From NCBI RefSeq assembly GCF_002158865.1, contig NZ_CP021455.1, positions 3,038,001 to 3,102,000 on the forward strand: a stretch of DNA of 64,000 nt, read 5' to 3'. Every line of letters begins with the position of its first letter. Within the stretch, counting starts at the first letter, position 1. A program made the position numbers and the translations under genes. This document shows, in pieces, positions 50,711 to 58,410 of the stretch. Origin of the DNA: Comamonas serinivorans (GTDB lineage Bacteria; Pseudomonadota; Gammaproteobacteria; Burkholderiales; Burkholderiaceae_C). The notes beneath the pieces are model-generated. The model had not been told where the DNA came from and ran no database searches. It saw only the letters and a program-made list of their open reading frames with translations.

Positions 50711-52747
50711 ATGTTGACCCCCTCGTCTGCGTCAGCCGCTTCAACCGCCCCGGGCGCCACGCGCACCGCCGTCGTCAGCGTGGCGGCGCCACTCACCCAA
50801 CGCCCGGTGGACGAGCTGCAGTTCAGCACGCACGACGGCGTGTCCCTGTTCTACCGCCACTGGCCGGCCACCTCGGGCCCGCGGCGCGGCGCCATCGTGC
50901 TGTTCCACCGCGGCCACGAGCATGGCGCGCGCATGGCGCACCTGGTCGATGAGCTGAACCTGCCCGACTTCGACCTGTTCGCCTGGGACGCGCGCGGCCA
51001 TGGCCGCTCGCCGGGCCAGCGCGGACACAGCCCCAGCTTCGCCGATTCGGTGCGCGACGTGCAGACCTTCGTGGACCACATCGCCAACCGGCATGGCGTG
51101 GCCGAGGCGGACCAGTACATCGTCGCGCAGAGCGTGGGCGCGGTGCTGGTGTCGACCTGGGCGCACGACTACGCGCCCCGCGTGCGCGGCATGACGCTGG
51201 CCTCGCCGGCGTTCAAGGTCAAGCTGTACGTGCCGTTTGCGCGGCCTGGCCTGGCGCTCATGCACAAGCTGCGCGGGCTGTTCTTCGTCAACAGCTACGT
51301 GAAGCCCCAGTTCCTCACGCACGACGACGCGCGCATCGCCAGCTACCGCACCGACCCGCTCATCACGCGGCCCATCGCGGTCAACATCCTGCTCGAGCTG
51401 TACCAGGCGGCCGAACGCGTGGTGCAGGACGCCAACGCCATCGTGCTGCCCACGCAGCTGCTCATCTCGGGCGCCGACTGGGTGGTGCACCACGCGCCGC
51501 AGCACCGCTTCTTCGAGCGCCTGGGCAGCGCCGTGAAGGAGAAGATCGAGCTGCCCGGCTTTTTTCACGACACCCTGGGCGAGCGCGACCGCGCGCCGGC
51601 CGTGGCCCGTGTGCGCGCCTTCATCCTGCAGCAGTTCGATGCCCCGGCCCCGCCGGTCAACCTGCTGGATGCCGACCAGCACGGCGCCACGGCCGATGAG
51701 GCGCGCGCCCTGGCCGCACCGCTGCCGGCGCTGTCGCCGCGCGGCCTGTACTGGGGCGCCACGCGGGCCGGCCTCAAGCTGGGCGGCCTGTTGTCCGACG
51801 GGGTGAAGCTGGGCCACGAGACGGGCTTTGATTCAGGCAGCACGCTGGACTACGTCTACCGCAACCAGGCCGCCGGCGCACCGCTGGTGGGCCCGCTCAT
51901 CGACCGCACCTACCTCGACTCGATCGGCTGGCGGGGCATCCGCCAACGCAAGCTGCACGTGGAAGCCCTGCTGCACGAGGCCATGCAACGCCTGCAGGCC
52001 GCCGGCCAAGCCGTGCGCGTGATGGACATCGCCGCAGGCCACGGCCGCTACGTGCTGGATGCGGTGGCCGGCAATCCGGTGGCGGGCAATCCCGTGGCCG
52101 GCAGTCCGGTGGCCGGCGGACCGGTCACCCCCGAGTCCATCCTGCTGCGCGACTACAGCGCGCTCAACGTGCAGGGCGGTCAGCGCCTGATCGCCGAGCG
52201 CGGCCTGCAAGGCCGCGCACGCTTCGAGCAGGCGGACGCCTTCGACCGCGCGAGCCTGGCCGCCGTCACGCCGCGTCCCACGCTGGCCGTGGTGTCCGGC
52301 CTGTACGAGCTCTTCCCCGACAACGCCCTGGTGCGCCGCTCGCTCGCCGGCGTGGCCGACGCCGTGGACGAAGGCGGCTACCTGGTCTACACCGGCCAGC
52401 CCTGGCATCCGCAGCTGGAGATGATCGCGCGCGCCCTCACCAGCCACCGGCGGGGCACGGGCGGCCCTTCGGGGGGTGAGCGGAAAGCGGGCGCTGCGGA
52501 TCGGGATGGGATGCAAGGCGCAAAGCACAGCCATGGCGAGCATTTGCAACGCAGCAGCCCGCCCGAGCCCGCAGATGCCCGCGTCGCGACACCCCCCGAA
52601 GGGCCGCCCTTGGCCTGGGTCATGCGTCGGCGCACACAGGCCGAGATGGACCAGCTCGTCGCCGCCGCAGGCTTTCGCAAGCTCACCCAGCGCGTGGACC
52701 GCTGGGGCATCTTCACCGTGTCGCTGGCGGTGCGGGTGGCGTCATGA
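50711..52747 (+). CDS. ynbC: Bifunctional alpha/beta hydrolase and SAM-dependent methyltransferase, YnbC-like
   Basis: A protein of 678 residues from an AAGGAG-preceded ATG. The N-terminal serine hydrolase domain (about 30-310) has LFHRGHEHGARMAHLVDEL, AWDARGHGRSPGQRG and the nucleophile in IVAQSVGAVLVS, resembling monoacylglycerol lipases. The C-terminal domain (about 390-678) has a SAM motif, VMDIAAGHGRYVLDAVAG. Two expansions: four 15-bp tandem repeats (VAGNPVAGNPVAGSPVAGGP) right after the SAM motif, and a 151-bp insertion with perfect terminal inverted repeats near residues 583-633. Both keep the frame. E. coli YnbC is shorter (585). Its stop overlaps the next gene's start. A lipid substrate is likely from context. 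Confidence 0.85.
   Translation: MLTPSSASAASTAPGATRTAVVSVAAPLTQRPVDELQFSTHDGVSLFYRHWPATSGPRRGAIVLFHRGHEHGARMAHLVDELNLPDFDLFAWDARGHGRSPGQRGHSPSFADSVRDVQTFVDHIANRHGVAEADQYIVAQSVGAVLVSTWAHDYAPRVRGMTLASPAFKVKLYVPFARPGLALMHKLRGLFFVNSYVKPQFLTHDDARIASYRTDPLITRPIAVNILLELYQAAERVVQDANAIVLPTQLLISGADWVVHHAPQHRFFERLGSAVKEKIELPGFFHDTLGERDRAPAVARVRAFILQQFDAPAPPVNLLDADQHGATADEARALAAPLPALSPRGLYWGATRAGLKLGGLLSDGVKLGHETGFDSGSTLDYVYRNQAAGAPLVGPLIDRTYLDSIGWRGIRQRKLHVEALLHEAMQRLQAAGQAVRVMDIAAGHGRYVLDAVAGNPVAGNPVAGSPVAGGPVTPESILLRDYSALNVQGGQRLIAERGLQGRARFEQADAFDRASLAAVTPRPTLAVVSGLYELFPDNALVRRSLAGVADAVDEGGYLVYTGQPWHPQLEMIARALTSHRRGTGGPSGGERKAGAADRDGMQGAKHSHGEHLQRSSPPEPADARVATPPEGPPLAWVMRRRTQAEMDQLVAAAGFRKLTQRVDRWGIFTVSLAVRVAS
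52064..52123. repeat. Tandem repeat of 15 bp, four copies, inside the ynbC-like gene
   Basis: Four imperfect units of GTGGCCGGCAATCCG encoding VAGNP, VAGNP, VAGSP and VAGGP. They sit directly after the SAM-binding motif, so copy number could alter the active site's surroundings. Confidence 0.88.
52459..52609. mobile_element. MITE-like 151-bp element with perfect 20-bp inverted ends, in frame in the ynbC-like gene
   Basis: The left end, GGGCGGCCCTTCGGGGGGTG (52459-52478), is repeated as its exact reverse complement at 52590-52609. Between them are 111 bp without coding character. It encodes low-complexity sequence (GGPSGGERKAGAADRDG... to ...VATPPEGPP) that interrupts the conserved region between RALTSHRRG and LAWVMRRRTQAEMD. 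No transposase is present. I see no clear target-site duplication. The rest of the window has no second copy that I found. Confidence 0.75.
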
Positions 52748-54192
52748 CCCCGGGCGCGGTACCTCGGCGCCCCTGGCGACGCGCCGCCGCCTGGCTGGCG
52801 CTGCTCGGGCCGCTGTTCTACCTGAGCTACGGCCTGGCCAACTGGTGGGCCGGCACGCGCGCGCAGGTGCCCTCGGTCGTGTTCGACTGGGAACACGGCA
52901 TGCCCTTCTGGGCCTGGACCATCTTTCCGTACTGGTCCATCAACGCCTTCTACGCGCTGTCGCTGTTCCTGGGCCGCACCAAGCACCTGGTCGACCGGCA
53001 TGCGGCGCGCTTGCTCACGGCGCAGCTGATCGCCGTGACCTGCTTCGTGCTGTGGCCGCTGCATTTCAGCTTCGGCCAGCCCGAGGTCAGCGGCGCGCCG
53101 GCCTTTCTGTTCAACGCGCTGCGCGGCTTCGACCAGCCCTACAACCAGGCGCCCTCGCTGCACATCGCGCTGGCCGTGATCCTGTGGGACGGGTACCGGC
53201 GCCTGATTCACGCCCGCTGGGCGCGCGCGGTGCTGCATGTGTGGGCGCTGGCCATCTGCGGCTCGGTGCTGACCACCTACCAGCACCATTTCATCGACAT
53301 CCCGACCGGCGCGTTGCTGGGCCTGCTGTGCGTGTGGCTGTGGCCACTGGAGCGCCGCGTGGCCCTGCCGCGCGCGTGGCGTCTGACGCAGGACGCCCGC
53401 CGGCGCGCGCTGGCCGGCGCGTATGCGGCGGCGGGTGTGCTGTTGCTGGTCGCCGCGCTGGCCCTGGGCCGGCACGGCATGCCGCTGGCGCTGTGGCTGG
53501 CCTGGCCTGCCGCCTCGCTGCTGCTGGTGGCGGCCTGCTACCTGGGCCTGGGCGCGCGTGGCCTGGCCATGGACCGCGACGGCCAGATGGCATGGGCCGC
53601 ACGATGGTTGTACGCCCCCTACCGGCTGGGCGCCGCCCTCAACGCCCGGGCCTGGACGCGCAAGCTGCCCCTCGCTCAAGAGGTGCTGCCGGGCGTCTGG
53701 CTGGGCCGCCTGCCCAGCGCGGCCGAATGGCATGGCCATGGCAAGCCGCGCCTGGTCAGCCTGTGCGCCGAGCTGCAAGCGCCGCGTGCCGCGCGGCTGC
53801 AGCGCAAGGTGCGCGGCCTGCCGCTGCTCGACCTGGTCACCCCCACGCCGCTGCAGCTGCGCCACGCAGCCTTGCTGATCGAGGGCCAGCACCAGCGCAT
53901 GCTGGCGGCGCGATGCGCAACACCCGCGCCCGGCGCCCAGCCTGTGGTGCCTGCGCCGGCGGTCTGGGTCTGTTGCGCCCTGGGGATGTCGCGCAGCGCC
54001 GTCAGCCTGATGGCCTGGCTGCTGCTCACCGGCCGCGCGGCCACCGTGGACGAGGCTGAACAGGCGCTGCGCGCGGCCCGGCCCGCCATCGTCCTCTCCG
54101 CCCCGCTGCGGGCCGCGCTGCAGGCCTTGCTGGACCCACCCACGGGTCCGGGGCGCCCATCAGCCTGGCCCGCTGCAGCAACACCGGCATGA
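52744..54192 (+). CDS. ynbD: PAP2 / dual-specificity phosphatase fusion membrane protein, YnbD-like
   Basis: A protein of 482 residues; ATGA overlaps at both ends. The N-terminal two-thirds is a PAP2-type membrane region with about eight helices and the phosphatase motifs APSLHIALAVILWDGY and LTTYQHHFIDIPTGALLG. The C-terminal 150 residues form a dual-specificity phosphatase: EVLPGVWLGRLPSAAEW and the catalytic loop VCCALGMSRSAVSLMAW (C-x5-R-S, with Cys where His usually precedes). In eukaryotes a phosphatase of this type (PTPMT1) removes phosphate from phosphatidylglycerophosphate, so a head-group phosphatase role here is plausible inference. Confidence 0.85.
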   Translation: MTPGAVPRRPWRRAAAWLALLGPLFYLSYGLANWWAGTRAQVPSVVFDWEHGMPFWAWTIFPYWSINAFYALSLFLGRTKHLVDRHAARLLTAQLIAVTCFVLWPLHFSFGQPEVSGAPAFLFNALRGFDQPYNQAPSLHIALAVILWDGYRRLIHARWARAVLHVWALAICGSVLTTYQHHFIDIPTGALLGLLCVWLWPLERRVALPRAWRLTQDARRRALAGAYAAAGVLLLVAALALGRHGMPLALWLAWPAASLLLVAACYLGLGARGLAMDRDGQMAWAARWLYAPYRLGAALNARAWTRKLPLAQEVLPGVWLGRLPSAAEWHGHGKPRLVSLCAELQAPRAARLQRKVRGLPLLDLVTPTPLQLRHAALLIEGQHQRMLAARCATPAPGAQPVVPAPAVWVCCALGMSRSAVSLMAWLLLTGRAATVDEAEQALRAARPAIVLSAPLRAALQALLDPPTGPGRPSAWPAAATPA

Positions 54193-54686
54193 CGCCTGCA
54201 ACGCCGCCCCTGCTGCCGAAGCCCCCGGCCCTGAGCGCCGACGAGCGCGCGCAGTGCGCCGCCTTGGCCGCCCTGCTGCACGCCAGCCGCGGGCTGGCCC
54301 ACTGGGCGCTGACCCTGGGCGCCATCGCCCTGCTGCTCAGCCTGGCCATGCCGGTGCTGGCAGGCCCTAGCATCAGCGCATGGCAGCAGTACACCCTGAT
54401 CCTCGTTGTGTTGCTATCGATCATCGAGCGATACCTCGCTTTTCGCCTTCACCTTGATGAGCGCCTGTTCACCCACCTGGCGCAGGGTCACATCGCCAGC
54501 CTGACCGCGCTGGACGAGGCGCTGGCCCGGCTGCGACTGCGGCCGCGCCCCGGCGTCACCCGCCCGCTGGACGAGCGCGTGGCCGGCACCCGGCGCTGGA
54601 TGACACGCCACGCCGCGGTCGTCGGCCTGCAGTTCCTGGCCCTGCTCGCAGGGCTGATCCCCACCCTCATCCGCCCCTGGCCATGA
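54189..54686 (+). CDS. Small membrane protein of unknown function in the phospholipid operon
   Basis: A protein of 165 residues, overlapping both neighbours by 4 nt. Helices: LAHWALTLGAIALLLSLAMP, YTLILVVLLSIIERYLAF and AAVVGLQFLALLAGLIPTLI. I do not recognise a family. A candidate degenerate copy of the 48-bp element spans residues 67-82 and would supply much of the second helix. The local base composition there is less GC-rich than around it. Confidence 0.75.
   Translation: MTPATPPLLPKPPALSADERAQCAALAALLHASRGLAHWALTLGAIALLLSLAMPVLAGPSISAWQQYTLILVVLLSIIERYLAFRLHLDERLFTHLAQGHIASLTALDEALARLRLRPRPGVTRPLDERVAGTRRWMTRHAAVVGLQFLALLAGLIPTLIRPWP
54388..54435. repeat. Possible degenerate 48-bp element, copy R, in a coding sequence
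   Basis: AGTAC 54388-54392, TCGTT 54403-54407, ATCGA 54416-54420, ATACC 54431-54435: each arm has one or two changes from consensus but all are at exact family spacing, and the segment is less GC-rich than its surroundings. Plausible but not certain. Confidence 0.5.
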
Positions 54687-55576
54687 GCCCATCAGACCCC
54701 AAGCCGCACCCGACGCTCCCCTCGACACCGCTGCGCCGCGCCGCCGCCGCGCTGGCGGTGCGCCTCATCCTGACCACGGCGCGGCTGCTCACCGGCGTGC
54801 GCGGCATCTGGGTGAACGCGGCGCCCAGCGCGCAGCAAACCCTGTACTTCGCCAACCACACCAGCCATGGCGACTTCGTGCTGCTGTGGGCGACGCTGCC
54901 GCGCGACCTGCGCGTGCTCACGCGACCGGTGGCAGGCCAGGACTACTGGCTGGCATCGCGCCTGCGCCAGTTCATCGGCCACGACGTGTTCCATGCGCTG
55001 ATGATCCGCCGCGATGGTGGCCCTGGCGACAACCCGGTGCACGCCATGGCCGAGGCGCTGGCCGCGGGCGACTCGCTCATCATGTTTCCCGAAGGCACGC
55101 GCAACACCGGCGACGACACCCTGCTGCCCCTCAAGAGCGGGTTGTTCCACCTGGCCCGCGAATGCCCGCAGGTGCGCCTGGTGCCCGTGTGGATCGCCAA
55201 CCTCAAGCGTGTGCTGCCCAAGGGCGCGCTGTTGCCGATTCCGCTGGCCTGCACCGTCACCTACGGCCCGCCGCTGACACTGCTGCCCGGTGAAGACAAG
55301 GCCAGCTTTCTGGCCCGTGCCCGCCACGCCATGCTGGCCCTGAGGCCGGAGTACGACCAAACTGACAACGCAATGCCAACGGCAATGGCCTCCAACTCCC
55401 TTCAAACCTCGCGCCACCTCAGCGATGCTGTGCCTGGCAATTCAACGGCCGCCGACGCCGCACCTGGCGATGTGACGCTTGCAGCTCCAGCGGCCCCCAC
55501 CGGTGCCCAGCCCCTGCAGCTGGCCGCCGCGCCCGCGCCGGTGCCCGCGCCCGCATCCTCCCGAGGTCCCGCATGA
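54683..55576 (+). CDS. Lysophospholipid (1-acylglycerol-3-phosphate type) acyltransferase
   Basis: A protein of 297 residues with PlsC motifs: FANHTSHGDFVLLW (HX4D type), FPEGTRNTGDDTLLPLKSGLFHLA and VWIANLKRVLPKGALLP. It should add the second acyl chain to a lysophosphatidate-like acceptor at the membrane. The last 80 residues are a low-complexity tail (AAPAAPTGAQPLQLAAAPAP) that is not part of the enzyme fold. A weak match to the 48-bp element lies at its beginning. Overlaps both neighbours by 4 nt. E. coli ynbABCD lacks this member. Confidence 0.87.
   Translation: MSPSDPKPHPTLPSTPLRRAAAALAVRLILTTARLLTGVRGIWVNAAPSAQQTLYFANHTSHGDFVLLWATLPRDLRVLTRPVAGQDYWLASRLRQFIGHDVFHALMIRRDGGPGDNPVHAMAEALAAGDSLIMFPEGTRNTGDDTLLPLKSGLFHLARECPQVRLVPVWIANLKRVLPKGALLPIPLACTVTYGPPLTLLPGEDKASFLARARHAMLALRPEYDQTDNAMPTAMASNSLQTSRHLSDAVPGNSTAADAAPGDVTLAAPAAPTGAQPLQLAAAPAPVPAPASSRGPA
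55350..55397. repeat. Weak match to the 48-bp element, copy S
   Basis: AGTAC 55350-55354 and AACGG 55378-55382 are at family spacing, but the left inner arm (ACAAC) does not match and the right outer arm is CAACT. Total 13 of 20 arm bases. It encodes the start of the acyltransferase tail (EYDQTDNAMPTAMASN). Reported as a possibility only. Confidence 0.25.
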
Positions 55577-56526
55577 ACCTCAGCGACTTCCAGCGCGTGA
55601 CGCTGCAGCTGTTTGGCGGCGTGGCCGGCGTGCTCATCCTGGCCTCGGCCATTGGCGCCCTGCTCAAGTGGCGCGTGGCTCAGGGCGCGCCGCACAGCGT
55701 CATCGACAACCTGAATGCCCGCGTGAAGGCCTGGTGGGTGATGGTGGCGGCCATCGGCCTGGCGTTCGCGCTGGGCAAAGGGGGCGTCATCGCGCTGTTC
55801 CTGCTCATCTCGTTCTACGCGCTGCGCGAGTTCATCACCCTGGCCTACACCCGCCGGGGCGACCACTATGCGATTGCGGCCGCTTTCTACATTGGCCTGC
55901 CTGTGCAATACCTGCTGGTGTGGATCGAGTGGTACGGCCTGTACTCGATCTTCATCCCCGTGTACGCCTTCCTGGTGCTGCCCATCCTGGCGGCCCTGGG
56001 CAGCGACACCACGCGCTTTCTCGAGCGCACGGCCAAGGTGCAATGGGGCCTGATGATCTGCGTGTTCTGCATCAGCCACGTGCCGGCGCTGCTCACGCTG
56101 CCCATCCCCGGCTTCCAGGGCCGCAACCTGCTGCTCATCGCCTTCCTCGTCATCGTCGTGCAGGGCAGCGACGTGCTGCAGTACGTCTGGGGCAAGCTGC
56201 TGGGCCGGCGCAAGGTCGCGCCCGAACTCTCGCCCTCCAAAACCTGGGAGGGCCTGATCGGCGGCGTGGCCAGTGCCACGCTGCTGGGCGCCGGGCTGTA
56301 CTGGGCCACGCCCTTCACGCCGTGGCAGGCCGGCGCCATGGCCTTCCTGATCTGCCTCATGGGCTTTCTGGGCGGCCTGGTGATGTCGGCCATCAAGCGC
56401 GACCGCGGCGTCAAGGACTGGGGCACCATGATCGAAGGCCATGGCGGCATGCTGGACCGGCTGGACTCCGTGATCTTCGCCGCCCCCATCTTCTTCCACG
56501 TCGTGCGCTACGTCTGGGTGCCGTAG
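55573..56526 (+). CDS. ynbB: Phosphatidate cytidylyltransferase (CdsA family), YnbB-like
   Basis: Makes CDP-diacylglycerol from phosphatidate and CTP. It has 317 residues and about eight helices. The CDS signature is RRKVAPELSPSKTWEGLIGGVASATLLGAG, and SAIKRDRGVKDWGTMIEGHGGMLDRLDSVIFAAP is the conserved C-terminal block with metal-binding Asp residues. ATGA overlap with the acyltransferase. Together with the YnbA-like enzyme it completes a path from phosphatidate to a head-group lipid. It ends 10 bp from the convergent ClsC-like gene. Confidence 0.92.
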   Translation: MNLSDFQRVTLQLFGGVAGVLILASAIGALLKWRVAQGAPHSVIDNLNARVKAWWVMVAAIGLAFALGKGGVIALFLLISFYALREFITLAYTRRGDHYAIAAAFYIGLPVQYLLVWIEWYGLYSIFIPVYAFLVLPILAALGSDTTRFLERTAKVQWGLMICVFCISHVPALLTLPIPGFQGRNLLLIAFLVIVVQGSDVLQYVWGKLLGRRKVAPELSPSKTWEGLIGGVASATLLGAGLYWATPFTPWQAGAMAFLICLMGFLGGLVMSAIKRDRGVKDWGTMIEGHGGMLDRLDSVIFAAPIFFHVVRYVWVP

Positions 56527-56536
56527 CGCGGCTCCG

Positions 56537-58084
56537 CTACAGCTGCGACTCGATCGGCAGCCAGCCGATGACGCGAGCCAGCGCGCGCTTGAACACGCTG
56601 GTCTCGGGGTCGTGGCGCCAGGTCTGCGTGCCGCCCACATCGGTCCAGCGCAGCGCGCCGTCGGCGGTCTGGCTCACGGCATAGCTGGTGGCCCGGGCTG
56701 CCGTGAACATGCGGGCCACGTCAGCCGCCAGCCCCGGGTCCTCGAACATCACGCCCATCTCGGTGTTCAACGAGGCCGAACGTGGATCGAAATTGAACGA
56801 GCCCACAAAGCCGCGTGCCTGGTCGATGACGAAGGCCTTGGTGTGCAGGCTGGCGCCGCTGGAGCCGGTCAGCTTGTCGTCGGCGCTGCGCGCGCCGGGC
56901 TTCAGCTCCCACAGCTGGACGCCCGCAGCCAGCAGCGGCGCGCGGTAGGCCTGGTAGCCGGCGTGCACGGCCGGTACGTCGTTGGCCGCCAGTGAATTCG
57001 TCAGGATGCCGACATCGACGCCGCGCGTGGCCATGCCGGTGAACAGCAGGGTGCCCGTGGTGCCCGGCACGAAGTATGGCGAGATCAGCCGCAGCTCGTG
57101 CCGGGTCGAGAACATCTTCTGCAGGATGTCGAACAGCAGCCAGTTCTCGGGCGCTCGCCGCGTCGCCACGGCCGAGGCCTTCTCGGGCGGGTCGGACAGC
57201 ACGCGCAGGTCCGTCACCCACCGCCAGGCCTGCCCCGCCAGGCGCTGCGCGGTCTGGTTTGCGGGGTCCTGCATGGCCTGTTGGTACACGGTGCCCGCGC
57301 CGGCCGCACGCCATGCGGCGCGCGCAGCGGCCAGGTCGATGTCGGGCGCGCGCTCATGCAGCGCGGCCAGCGGAATCACGGCAGCGCTGTTCCAGAAGGT
57401 GTCGAAGATCTCGCTGGTCTGCGCGACGGCCGGGCCGACCATGAACAGGTCCGCGTCGTGAAAGTTCACATCGGCCGCGTCGAAGTACTCGTCGCCGATG
57501 TTGCGGCCGCCCACCAGCGTCACGCGGCCATCGACGGTCCAGGACTTGTTGTGCATGCGGCGGTTGAAGCTGACGAAGCGCAAGCCCATCTCCAGCGCAC
57601 GCCGCCAGGCCGTGTCCCGGTTGCGCGCCGGGTTGAACAGCCGCACTTCGAGCATCGGGTGGGCGTCCATGGCCAACAGGCTCTCGTCCAGGTCCAGGCC
57701 GTTCATGTCGTCGATCAGCATGCGCACACGCACCCCGCGTTCGGCCGCCGACAGCAAGGCATCCTTGAGCAGGCGGCCGGTCAGGTCGTCGTGCCAGAGG
57801 TAGTACTGCACGTCGATGCTGCGCTCGGCCTCACGGGCCGTCACGGCCCGCGCCGCGAACGCCTGCAGGTTGTCGGTGATCAGCGTGGCGCCGGTCTGCG
57901 CGGGGCGCTCGGCCAGCCACGGTGCCACCTGGCGGTCGAGCCGGGTATCGGCCGCGGCAGCCGGCAGGGCCTGGCTCGCCGCGCCCACGGCACGCTGCGC
58001 GAACTGCCCCCAGGACCACAACGCGCCCAGCGACAGCACGACCACCAGCGCCACACCCACGGCGGCCCATTTCAAGATGCGCAT
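56537..58084 (-). CDS. clsC: Phospholipase D family protein, ClsC-like cardiolipin synthase
   Basis: A protein of 515 residues with an N-terminal membrane anchor (WAAVGVALVVVLSLGALWSWG). Two HKD motifs: HNKSWTVDGRVTLVGGRNIGDEYF and HTKAFVIDQARGFVGSFNFDPRSASLNTE. The overall sequence is like E. coli ClsC (YmdC), which makes cardiolipin from phosphatidylglycerol and phosphatidylethanolamine with help from YmdB; no ymdB is nearby. It converges on the phospholipid operon with only 10 bp between stops, so transcription of the two units may interfere. Confidence 0.88.
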   Translation of the reverse strand: MRILKWAAVGVALVVVLSLGALWSWGQFAQRAVGAASQALPAAAADTRLDRQVAPWLAERPAQTGATLITDNLQAFAARAVTAREAERSIDVQYYLWHDDLTGRLLKDALLSAAERGVRVRMLIDDMNGLDLDESLLAMDAHPMLEVRLFNPARNRDTAWRRALEMGLRFVSFNRRMHNKSWTVDGRVTLVGGRNIGDEYFDAADVNFHDADLFMVGPAVAQTSEIFDTFWNSAAVIPLAALHERAPDIDLAAARAAWRAAGAGTVYQQAMQDPANQTAQRLAGQAWRWVTDLRVLSDPPEKASAVATRRAPENWLLFDILQKMFSTRHELRLISPYFVPGTTGTLLFTGMATRGVDVGILTNSLAANDVPAVHAGYQAYRAPLLAAGVQLWELKPGARSADDKLTGSSGASLHTKAFVIDQARGFVGSFNFDPRSASLNTEMGVMFEDPGLAADVARMFTAARATSYAVSQTADGALRWTDVGGTQTWRHDPETSVFKRALARVIGWLPIESQL

Positions 58085-58244
58085 GCAAGCCCTCCCCAGC
58101 TCGTTCAGCCCGGCGCATCATCGCATCCGCTTCAGGCTGCGCGCCCTGAAGGCCAGCAGATCACGTCATCACCCGGCTCTGGCCCAGCAGGCCGTCGCGC
58201 CCGCATCCATCCCAAGCGCATCACGCCATGTCAAACGATGAAGG

Positions 58245-58292
58245 GGTATGCATCTCATCCCGATGATTTTTGAACGGGACGTCATGCATACT
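58245..58292. repeat. 48-bp palindromic element, copy O
   Basis: GGTAT 58245-58249, CCGAT 58260-58264, AACGG 58273-58277, ATACT 58288-58292. The spacers are complementary at 7 of 10 positions. It lies between the clsC-like start and the acyl-CoA dehydrogenase stop. Confidence 0.87.
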
Positions 58293-58410
58293 GCCAATCA
58301 GCCAAGCCACAGACCTCAATCCGCGGCGCCCAGCGCCCCGCGATGCAGGCCATCCGCCGCGACCCGGTGGGCGGCCGTGCGCACGGGGCGCGGGCCGCGA
58401 GGCGGGGTCG

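Noticed and set aside
57044..57091. AGTATGGCGAG in the ClsC-like gene
   Set aside because: No inner arms and no ATACT at the required distance; ordinary coding sequence.
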